A stretch of DNA of 64,000 nt. It comes from Lingula anatina. Taxonomy: Eukaryota > Brachiopoda > Lingulata > Lingulida > Lingulidae. The stretch lies in the NCBI RefSeq assembly GCF_001039355.2, contig NW_019775980.1, forward strand, positions 1 to 64,000, read 5' to 3'. The notes beneath the pieces were generated by a model, which had not been told where the DNA came from, did not search any database, and worked only from the letters and a program-made list of their open reading frames with translations. A program made the translations under genes and the position numbers. Below, in pieces: positions 24,138 through 32,690 of this stretch (its first letter is position 1; every line of letters begins with the position of its first letter).

Positions 24138-24718
24138 TGTAACAGACGGACTCTCTGGTTGTGTAAAATGACTTTATTGCTATAACTAAAATTTTCACCC
24201 TGTAATAAAGGTGACATATAATTAAATAAAATGACATACAACAAATAACTTATAATTCTATAGTTTACCTCTATGATAAGGAAATAATAAATTTGATATA
24301 GATAACTACGGTTTATAAAGGCTATAACGGCTTACCCTGATCTTATTCAAGGGCGTTAAGAAAGAGTGCTGGAAATACCAATACGGCTTGGTCTGAAAAC
24401 TAAAGAGTAGAAAACGATGTAATACAGTATAGTATAGTGGAGTTGGATACGCAAAAGACTAGATAAAATATAACTAGAATTAACTAGACGACATCCAACT
24501 TACCACATAGAAACAGACAGACGAACAGCAACTTCAGCACTATTTGAAAATATGGCGCCAATGCCTTTTATAATGTGAAGTCACATGACAAAGACGCGGG
24601 AAGACAGAACAAAGGGACATAGACAAAGGAACAGACAAAGGAACAATTAGAGGGCGTCAGGGTCACATCAAGTCACAAGACAAGATGAGTGACGAGTGCA
24701 TATTTACACATAATTACA
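24138..24718 (-). repeat. 5' LTR of the gypsy element
   Basis: Starts TGTAATTATG and ends CTGTTACA on the minus strand. It matches the partial 3' LTR with one visible substitution over about 205 bp, which suggests a fairly recent insertion. Confidence 0.8.
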
Positions 24719-25082
24719 CAAATTACTTGTTGCAAAAGAATAAATATTGTGAAATACAAAAATGGAGCACCTTATTAATGGAAAACATATCACATTGATG
24801 CTAATGACTTGTGGCAAAAGAATAATGTTGGATACAATATTTGAGCATCATTAATGGGGAACATTTCACATTGACACCAATGACCTGGTCTAAAGAATGA
24901 AAATTGTGATATACAATTTTTGAACACCTTATTAATGGAAAACATCACATTAACCCTAATGACCAGTTAAAAAATAAATTCATAGAGTTTTCACAATGTA
25001 TTTGCGATAATATTTTTCATAGAATAATTGCAGTCTTGGTAGCATGCAGTATTGAGCAAATTCTTTCTCTGCCTCAATAACT

Positions 25083-25967
25083 TCACAAAAAACTTGCTTG
25101 TAATAGCTTTTCTCCCTTTTCAAGCGCCTTTAAATCTCTTGCCCCTTCTCCATCGCACACCTGCTGGTACAGAAAGTAGCAATCAGCTACTGATGGATAC
25201 AGAAGTGGAATCAGTTTATGGTGCTCTGCTTGCAGTTGTTTAAAACCCGAGGTTGGCCAACTAACAATAGTGGGGGCTGGGAGGACGATGCTGCCCTTAG
25301 CAAAATTGTTGTTCTTGTCATATGCCTCAAGTCTAGTAGAGGAAAAAACAGTCATATAACTATAATGAAAATATCAGTTCAATGAATGGCTAGAAATAAA
25401 AAGAGAAAAAAGGGGAAACGATGCTAACATTCTTGGCAAACACTGTTTTGATTGTCTACCTCATCTACACTTAGTTATGTCAACTGTCATTGACATAAAG
25501 CACGCATCAAGCCTTGTTTCTCCCTTACAAATTTGCGTTGACACAAGTGATGTGTTAAATGTCAAACCTGGTACACGAAATTTGATTACCGAAACGAACG
25601 TTCCTTTATCGACTAGGAGTGCCTAAAATAAACATATTTTAAACATAAATACCTTCATTATATTCTCGGAATACGGAAATATGCAATGACAATATCATTA
25701 TCTTGAAATATAGTAATAAATTAGGCATATAAGTAGTGCGGAACTAGCCGCCGCTTACACCTGGCTTTTGACAGGGAGCTCACACAGAAACCCATATTTT
25801 ACGGGAAGATTCGAAACCTTCAATGTTAGTGATACAATTGACACATTTATAAGTAAATACACTAACCTTTCTATCAAATCCTGTTTCTTTCCTCTTATGG
25901 AGGCTCCTCTTTCAACTAGTTGAAGTTTTAACTTCGCTACCGTTTGCTTCCCATACTCTAAGGCCAT
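25083..25967 (-). CDS. SAP-domain protein, two exons, intact
   Basis: Exon 1 is 25867-25967 (ATG at 25967, donor GTTAGT) and exon 2 is 25083-25332 (acceptor TAG, stop TGA). The junction codon AG|A keeps the frame and completes a SAP motif across the intron (LVERGASIRGKKQDLIERL). The 116-residue product has the SAP helix-turn-helix at about residues 8-36, then a Pro/Leu-rich tail with PSVADCYFLYQQ. SAP motifs bind AT-rich or scaffold DNA. It lies inside the 8.1-kb TIR element near its right end, facing inward, and has no stops or shifts, so it may be functional cargo. Confidence 0.6.
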
Positions 25968-26235
25968 TTCTACACGGACGCGAAAACGAGGCTATCTTCA
26001 ATAACCACTATTACCCCAGCGCCCTCTTTAGGACAAACGGCTCCGCGTATAGCCCCATTGTGGGATACGGCTTACTTCGGGAAACCCCTTCCAACCACGT
26101 GACTGGTTTTTGCAGACAGCAGAGCCTAGACAGGTTGCGAAACGTGCAGTTAGCACATCGTCGCGAAGCGAAGCTCATGCAGAGCGAGAATAAAGCCCTC
26201 TGTGCGCGGGCAAAGATAATTGCTCCCACATGGGA

Positions 26236-26336
26236 TTTCTGTACAGGGTGACTTCAGTTGAAAATGACAATCTATCTAGCTAGAGACATATCTGTGAATA
26301 TCCGTAAAAATCTATCAGTCGCCCTGGTAGAGGGTA
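26236..26336 (-). repeat. Right terminal inverted repeat of the 8.1-kb element
   Basis: Inverted copy of 18200-18300, differing at one base about 12 nt from the end. Confidence 0.85.
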
Positions 26337-26345
26337 GAGTGAACT
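26337..26345. repeat. 9-bp target-site duplication, right copy
   Basis: GAGTGAACT directly follows the right inverted repeat and restores the reading context of the split Tc1 transposase. Confidence 0.8.
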
Positions 26346-26875
26346 AGGGTTAACAGGATCTGGAACTGGACAGTCCATGACAATTGGTCCTATATATATT
26401 TTTCTGATGAGTGTCGCTTAGGTCTGTCCTCTGATGACAGACGGGTACGATGCGGGCGAACTGCTGGTAAAGCATTTGAACCACATGCACTGAATTTTCG
26501 AACCCACAGCAGCATATTCATCATGGTGTGGGGCTGCATCAGCATCCATGGCGTGGGCGAATTGATAGTGGTTGATGGAAACATGAATCACTAGAAATAT
26601 ATCGATGTTTTGGATTCAGGCTTGTTACCATCTATTACTAACATGTTTGGTGACAGGAATTATCCATTTGTTCACCAGGATGACTATGCCCCTTTTCACA
26701 GGCCCAGAGCAGTTGATGATTGGTTTGACCAACATGACATTCGCAGGGTGATGTGGCCAGCCCAGTGTCCGGATGCAAACATAATAGAAAATGTGTGGAA
26801 TGATATGTCAAAACTTTTGACAAATGCCCGTCTAACCAGCAGAGAAACTCAGTTATATTCAGTGTTCCATGCTTA
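26346..26875 (+). pseudogene. Tc1/mariner transposase, catalytic half
   Basis: Resuming after the insertion, the frame gives WTVHD, FSDECR with the first catalytic Asp, VWGCISIHGVGEL, QDDYAPFHRP with the second Asp, and WPAQCPDANIIENVW with the final acidic residue region. At least one in-frame stop (NH* before KYIDVL) and an early shift interrupt it. No terminal inverted repeat was recognised downstream. Confidence 0.8.
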
Positions 26876-26968
26876 GAGATTGTTGCTGGGACGCTCGGGG
26901 TTGAGATTTAATGCTCTAATTCCCTTTGTTTTCCTTTGTTACGTTTGTGTGAGGGAGTGATTTGATAT

Positions 26969-27377
26969 ATCAGATTAAAGTTATATCTGATGGAGTGTGT
27001 GTGTGCGTAGCTGTGTACAGCGTACTGCATGAGGCATCTCACCTCAGCGTGGTGTAGAAAGAGGCGTCTCACCTCTGTATGAAAGTGACCAGAGAAAGGT
27101 TGTACGAGTCGTACAGCCTGGAGGGGGGAGGGGGTGGACTGGTTGCAGAAAGCGCTTTTCGGTCAACAAGTGACCTTCATCAGCTGCAGAGTCCGAAAGA
27201 AAAAAAAGAAAAAAGGGGTTGGTGTGCGTGAGGGGGTGGTCAATGCTGTATGGCAGCAGGTGGTTTTCCCCGGGTGGAGAGAATCCGGTTCTCATCAAAG
27301 GTGTCTCGCCTTTGTGTGTGTGTATCTGCTTGGCAGATCACAGTGAGAGAGTACGTTCACAAGTGTCTCGCTTGTGA
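26969..27377 (+). other. Hairpin-dense cluster upstream of the THAP exon
   Basis: Nine short hairpins lie in about 410 bp. Four share a 7-base loop of form YRTCTCR with different but matched stems: 27030-27046 (TGAGG/CCTCA), 27060-27076 (AGAGG/CCTCT), 27296-27314 (CAAAGG/CCTTTG) and 27357-27377 (TCACAAG/CTTGTGA). Others are 26969-26991, 27010-27021, 27101-27115, 27279-27293 and 27324-27338. The sequence also has G-rich and GT-rich runs. Its function is unknown; it could be a transposon subterminal region or a promoter or leader. Confidence 0.6.
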
Positions 27378-27460
27378 CGATATATACGACTTGCATTATT
27401 CGTCTCGTTTTCGAAATTGAGCGCAATGCATTGTGGGTAAAGTGGGACCTATCTTGCGTT

Positions 27461-27470
27461 GCCGCCATTT
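27461..27470 (+). promoter_or_regulatory. YY1-like motif near the THAP start codon
   Basis: GCCGCCATTT, a good match to the YY1 core, lies 18 bases upstream of the ATG at 27488. YY1 sites are common around start sites of TATA-less metazoan genes. Confidence 0.4.
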
Positions 27471-27487
27471 CTGTACACAGAAATAAA

Positions 27488-27892
27488 ATGCCTCTCGGCG
27501 GTTCTGTGTGTTTTGTGCCTGTTTGTTTCAACAATACAAAGCGAGATCGAAATTTGTCATTTTATGCTTTCCCCAAGGACCCAAAAAAGAGAGGTATATG
27601 GATTGACAATATTGGACAAGCGGGAAATGAAGGCAAATTTAGTAAGTTCGAGCCCGCCAAGCATCACCGTGTGTGTAGTGCTCATTTTGAAGGAGGGAAT
27701 AAATCGTATTTGGGTGGTAGACCAACTATATTTCCACTCAAGGAATCGAAGATTTGTAAGCCCCGAAGAAAATTTATTAGACATTTAACTGTTGATAACT
27801 CTGAGACAAATTTTAGTGAACCTGGCGGCAAGTGGGAAGTTGAACANGACAGTGACAGTGACGGCAACGCCAGCCACGACAGACGCAGGTGA
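27488..27892 (+). CDS. THAP-domain protein, first exon, running into satellite
   Basis: ATG at 27488 (MPLGGSVCFVPVC) begins a full THAP zinc finger. The visible key residues are Cys8, Cys13, Pro29, Trp38, Cys63, His66, Phe67 and Pro79 (PTIFPL). A basic stretch (CKPRRKF) and an acidic tail follow. The frame meets the single N at 27847 and then reads the satellite repeat as DSDSDG to a stop at 27890. The true 3' end is therefore lost or misassembled. The domain is DNA-binding. The protein could be a host transcription factor or a domesticated or active transposase. An in-frame upstream extension exists but lacks THAP features. Confidence 0.65.
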   Translation: MPLGGSVCFVPVCFNNTKRDRNLSFYAFPKDPKKRGIWIDNIGQAGNEGKFSKFEPAKHHRVCSAHFEGGNKSYLGGRPTIFPLKESKICKPRRKFIRHLTVDNSETNFSEPGGKWEVEXDSDSDGNASHDRRR

Positions 27893-30800
27893 TGGCAATA
27901 TGTACAGACACATCTGTACATATTTACTGTACTGTTTGAGAACAGTAAGTGACATGGTTTTTCTTAAATGGTCATCATGGGAGCAGTGCCCAAAATAAGT
28001 TTTTTTCAAATTTTGATGCAATATTACATAATGTTAAACAGCTTAATGACCATCAATTTTTAATAATAAAATATTAGTATCATGGATATTCAGAAAATGT
28101 GACTAGCAAAGGTCTTCAGGCCCATGGAACTTCAAAGTCACAACTTGAAAATGCCAAAATGTAAACAAGACAGCACTGTTCTGAAATGTTTTTTTTCCAT
28201 TTTTAACAATTTTTTTAACATAAACAAAATTAACAGGTTACTGCCATTTTTATACGATCAACTAAGAAAATTGATGAGATGGGAAAAATATCAATACAAC
28301 AGTGTTAAATGTCCAATTTCCTCCATCCTGAGATTCTGAACATAGTGAATGATTGCATCTGACAAACTGCAATGATATGAGTTTATTTCCATTTTTGACA
28401 CTTTATTACACAATACACGATAACAAGTTTACCATCATTTTTACATAATCAACTAACAATGTTGTAAAGATTCAGGAAATGTCAAACAAACACTTTTATG
28501 TATCTTATTAGTAAAATAATAAGACTGTTAACATGCCTAAGAATTGAATCTGAGGAAATGTGAAAAAACAGCATAACTTCTAAAGTAATGGCCCGATCAT
28601 GCCGATTTTCGAACTTGACCTGCGTTTTAGTAAGATTGATTACTCCTGTGAGTTTCATGACAACAGGCCTAACGGTGTTCCTTAAAATGTGTTTACAGGG
28701 TTGCATATATGCTGAAAAGTGAAACAAGGCAGCAAAGCTGTCAAATGTACAGACAAAAAACAGGAAATAACTATGCACAAAATAGGCTACTGTCAATTCT
28801 GATGCAAAGTACATTATGTTAAACTGCAAATTCAACATCAAATTTCAATGATTGAATCTGACAAACTGCAATGAAAGGAGTTTATTTCCATTTTTGAAAG
28901 TTTATTACACAATACACTATAACAAGTTTACCATCATTTTTACATAATCAACTAATAATGTTGTAAAGATGCAGGAAATGCCAAACAAACACTTTTACGT
29001 ATCTTATTAATTAAATAATGAAACTGTTAACATGCCTAAGAATTAAATCTGAGGAAATGTGAAAAAACGTCATTTCTTTAATGGTCCGATTATGCTGATT
29101 TTTTTAACTCAACCTGTGTCTTAGCAGGAATGACCACTCCTGTGAGTTTAATGACAATTGGCCTATCTGTTTTTCTTATATTGTGTTTACAGTGTTGCAC
29201 ATATGCTGAAAAGTGAAAAAAAAGCATAACTACTCAAAAAGTGGCCCGATCATGCCGATTTTCGAACTTGACCTGCGTTATAATAAGATTGATTACTCCT
29301 GTGAGTTTCATGACAACAGGCCTTTCAGTTTTCCTTGAAATGTGTTTACAGTGTTGCATATATGCTGAAAAGTGAAAAAACAGCATAACTTCTACAAAAA
29401 TGGCTCGATCATGCTGATTTTTAAACTTGACCTGCGTTTTATGAATATTCATCAGCTCTGTAAATATACAGCCAAAAAGTAAAACTGTCTTCCACTTATT
29501 GTGTTTACACTGAAAGTGCACGTCACCGGCATCAGTGACAGTGACGGCGACGACGGCAGATGCAGGTGATGGCAATATGTACAGACACATTTGTACATAT
29601 TTACTGTACTGTTTGAGAACAGTAAGTGACATTATTTTTCTTAAATTGTCATCATGGGAGCAGTGCCCAAAATAGTTTTTTTTTTTAATTTTGATGCAAT
29701 ATTACATAATGTTTAACAGCATAATGACCATCAATTTTAATAATAAAATATTAGTATCATGGATATTCAGAAAATGTGACTAGCAAAGATCTTCAGGCCC
29801 ATGGAACTTCAAAGTCACAACTTGAAAATGCCAAAATGTAAACAAGAGAGCACTGTTCTGAAATGTTTTTTTTCTCCATTTTTAACAATTTTTTTAAACA
29901 TAAAACAAAATTAACAGGTTACTGCCATTTTTATATCATCAACTAAGAAAATTGATGAGATGGGAAAAATATCAATAGAGCAGTGTTAAATGTCCAATTT
30001 CCTCCATTCTGAGATTCTGAACATAGTGAATGATTGAATCTGACAAACTGCAATGATATGAGTTTTTTTCCATTTTTGAATCTTTATTACACAATACACG
30101 ATAACAAGTTTACCATCAGTTTTACATAATCAACTAATAATGTTGTAAAGATGCAGGAAATGTCAACCAAACACTTTAACATGTCTTATTAGTTAAATAA
30201 TGAGACTGTTAACATGCCTAAGAATTGAATATGAGGAAATGTGAAACAAGACAGCACTGTTCTGACATGGGTTTATTTCCAATTTTAACACTTTTTAAAC
30301 ATAAAACAAAATAAACAGTTTAATGCCATTTTTATATGATCAACTAAGAAAATTGATGAGATGGGAAAAGTATCAATAGAATAATGTTAAATGTCCAATT
30401 TCCTCCATTCTGAGATTCTGAACATAGTGGATGATTGAATCTGACAAACTGCAATGATATGAATTTATTTCCATTTTTGACACTTTATTACATAATACAC
30501 TATAACAAGTTTACCATCATTTTCACATGATCAACTAACAATGTTGTAAAGATGCAGGAAATATCAAACAAACACTTTTACGTATCTTATTAGTTCAATA
30601 ATGAGACTGTTAACATGCCTAAGAATTAAATCTGAGGAAATGTGAAAAAACAACATAACTTCTAAAATAATGCCTCGATTATGCTGATTTTCGAACTCAG
30701 CCTGCGTTTTAGTAAGATTGACCATTCCTGTGAGTTTAATGACAATTGGCCTATCTGTTTTTCTTATATTGTGTTTACAGTGTTGCATATATGCTGAAAA

Positions 30801-32520
30801 ATGAAAAAAACAGCATAACTACTAAAATAGTGGCCCGATCATGCCGATTTTCGAACTTGACCTGCGTTTTAATAAGATTGATTACTCCTGTGAGTTTCAT
30901 GACAAAAGGTCTAATGGTTTTCCTTAAAATGTGTTTACAGGGTTGCATATATGCTGAAAAGTGAAAAAACAGCATAACTTCTACAATAATGGCCCGATCA
31001 TGCTGATTTTCGAACTTGACCTGCGTTTTATGAATATTCATCAGCTCTGTAAATATTAAGACAAAAAGTAAAACTGCCCTCCACTTATCGTGTTTACAAG
31101 GAAAGTGCACGGCGCCGGCGACGGCATCGGCATCGCCATTGGCATCGCCATCGGCGACGGCGACGACAGACGCAGGTGATGGCAATATGTACAGACACAT
31201 CTGTGTCTGTACATAATAATAATAATGATGATGATGATAATGAACCTATTTGAAGTCTAAAATCTGTGAATAGTCATTCTATGTCGGAGAGTGTCTCCGT
31301 TTTGTCCTATATAGTTCCCACCGCATCCACTGCAAGTCAATACATAAATTAAATTTAAGCTAGTGCAGGAGAATGTTTCTATTCAAGGGCCATCATTAGA
31401 GGAATTCAACGCAAACAGGGCTCTGCACCTGTCGTCACAGAGGTCAAGGAGGCCCGAATTTGAAAATTAACCTGTCAGACTCATTGTGTCAGGTACCACT
31501 GTCAGGATTGCCAATCCACTTGTTCATGGATTTAGAAAAAAATAAATAACTCAAAGATGACAAAATTAACACAATTGATTTTTTTATACATCAGTAAAAT
31601 GTAATGATAAAAATTTGCATATCCAGTGGTTCAAAATTTTTCGTTAATAATGGGCAAGTTGAGGCAGAGAAAGGGCAAGTAAAACAAGACAGCACAGTTC
31701 TGAAATGGGTTTATTTCCATTTTTAACAATTTTTAACATAGAACAAAATTAACAGTTAACTGCCATTTTTATATGATCAACTAAGAAAATTGATGAGATG
31801 GGAAAAATATCAATAGAATAGTGTCAAATGTCCAATTTCCTCCATTCTGAGATTCTGAACATAGTGAATGATTCAATCTGACAAACTGCAATGATATGAG
31901 TTTATTTCCATTTTTGAAACTTTATTACACAATACACAATAACAAGTTTAACATCATTTTTACAAAATCAACTAACAATGTAGTAAAGATGCAGGAAATG
32001 TCAAAAAAACACTTTTACATATCTTATTAATTAAATAATGAAACTGTAAACATGCCTAAGAATTGAATCTAAGGAAATGTAAAAAACAGCATAACTTCTA
32101 AAATAATGGCCTGATTATGCTGATTTTTNCAAAAGGTAAAATGGTTTTCCACTTATCGTGTTATCAGTGCTGCATATATGCTGAAAAAAGTGAAAAAACA
32201 GCATAACTACCCTAAAAATGGCCCGATCATGCTGATTTTCGAACTTGACCTGCGTATTATGAATGTTCATCAGTTCTGTAAGTTTCAAGCCAAAAGGTAA
32301 AATGGTTTTCCACTTATCGTGTTATCAGTGCTGCATATATGCTGAAAAAAGTGAAAAAACAGCATAACTACCCTAAAAATGGCCCGATCATGCTGATTTT
32401 CGAACTTGACCTGCGTATTATGAATATTCATCAATTCTGTAAGTTTCAAGCCAAAAGAAAAAACGGTTTTCCACTTATCGTGTTATCGGTAAAAGTGCAC
32501 AGCGACGACATCTGTGTCTG
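27848..32520. repeat. Complex satellite, higher-order period about 1.6-1.7 kb
   Basis: A marker block (GATGGCAATATGTACAGACA) recurs at 27891, 29568 and 31178. Between markers are several sub-repeats. One of about 155 bp begins CAGCATAACTTCTA and contains TTTCGAACTTGACCTGCG. One of about 215 bp carries CACTTTATTACACAATACAC. One of about 200 bp carries GACAGCACTGTTCTGA. Units are near-identical to moderately diverged. Open frames on both strands are translations of these units and are not taken as genes. A single N at 32129 lies inside the last block. Confidence 0.8.
31370..31470 (+). pseudogene. Possible hAT transposase C-terminal remnant
   Basis: The frame reads VSIQGPSLEEFNANRAL, then RSRRPEFEN and a stop. 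The spacing resembles the dimerisation region of hAT transposases. It is short, and the assignment rests on memory of the family. Confidence 0.3.
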
Positions 32521-32585
32521 TACATAAAAACATATCTGGGCATCAACAAGTTGGTTATTCCTCCACGAGTAATTGGCTGATATGT

Positions 32586-32690
32586 TTAGCTCGATGGCCT
32601 TTTCCTGAGGAATACTTTCCTAATGAAGGTCATGGTATTGTCTGAAAACTTCAGATTCAGTAGCTTGTCTTGGAGTGCTGACTGACCTTG
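32586..32690 (-). CDS. ACD: TPP1-like terminal exon 10
   Basis: Acceptor TTATAG, then 34 codons ending in a basic tail (RKVFLRKRPSS) and a TAA stop. The satellite array begins only about 65 bases downstream. No clear AATAAA was seen before it. Confidence 0.62.
   Translation of the reverse strand, partial: QGQSALQDKLLNLKFSDNTMTFIRKVFLRKRPSS

Larger units (their letters stand above)
20283..24718 (-). mobile_element. Ty3/gypsy LTR retrotransposon lacking gag
   Basis: Read on the minus strand, the 5' LTR is 24138-24718 (581 bp, TG...CA). The 3' LTR is 20283-20487, truncated at the N at 20488. The 4-bp flank CAAA occurs on both sides (20279-20282 and 24719-24722). A primer-binding site beginning TGGTGCC follows the 5' LTR within two bases. 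The internal region encodes a partial protease, then RT, RNase H and integrase. There is no gag, and integrase is frameshifted. Confidence 0.85.
20162..24985. repeat. 77-79 bp minisatellite interrupted by the gypsy element
   Basis: Units beginning CACCTTATTAATGG occur at about 20162 and 20241, then after the retrotransposon at about 24766, 24845 and 24922. The gypsy insertion falls inside one unit. A further direct repeat pairs 20003-20090 with 24996-25095. Confidence 0.65.
18200..26336. mobile_element. 8.1-kb MULE-like DNA transposon (TIR element)
   Basis: The termini 18200-18300 and 26236-26336 are inverted copies beginning TACCCTCTACCA, with about one mismatch in 100 bases. A 9-bp duplication flanks them. 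Long terminal repeats with 9-10 bp duplications are typical of the Mutator-like superfamily, though I see no Mutator transposase. It carries a RecQ-like helicase fragment (18570-18743), a broken THAP gene (18890 to about 19990), an intact SAP-domain gene (25083-25967, minus) and a 77-79 bp minisatellite. A gypsy retrotransposon (20283-24718) has inserted into the minisatellite. Confidence 0.75.

Noticed and set aside
27374-27487. Start of the THAP protein at an upstream codon
   Set aside because: The extension shows no THAP feature and overlaps the hairpin block and YY1-like motif; MPLGGSVC at 27488 has the canonical THAP start spacing.
28482-31200. Several frames of 70-140 residues on the minus strand sharing KLTGVINL and KFENRHDRA
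   Set aside because: They are the same 155-bp satellite unit read repeatedly, with changing frames and no conserved start or stop.
27848-32520. CRISPR-like array
   Set aside because: Repeat units are 155-215 bp and mixed, without short identical repeats and unique spacers, and the genome is eukaryotic.
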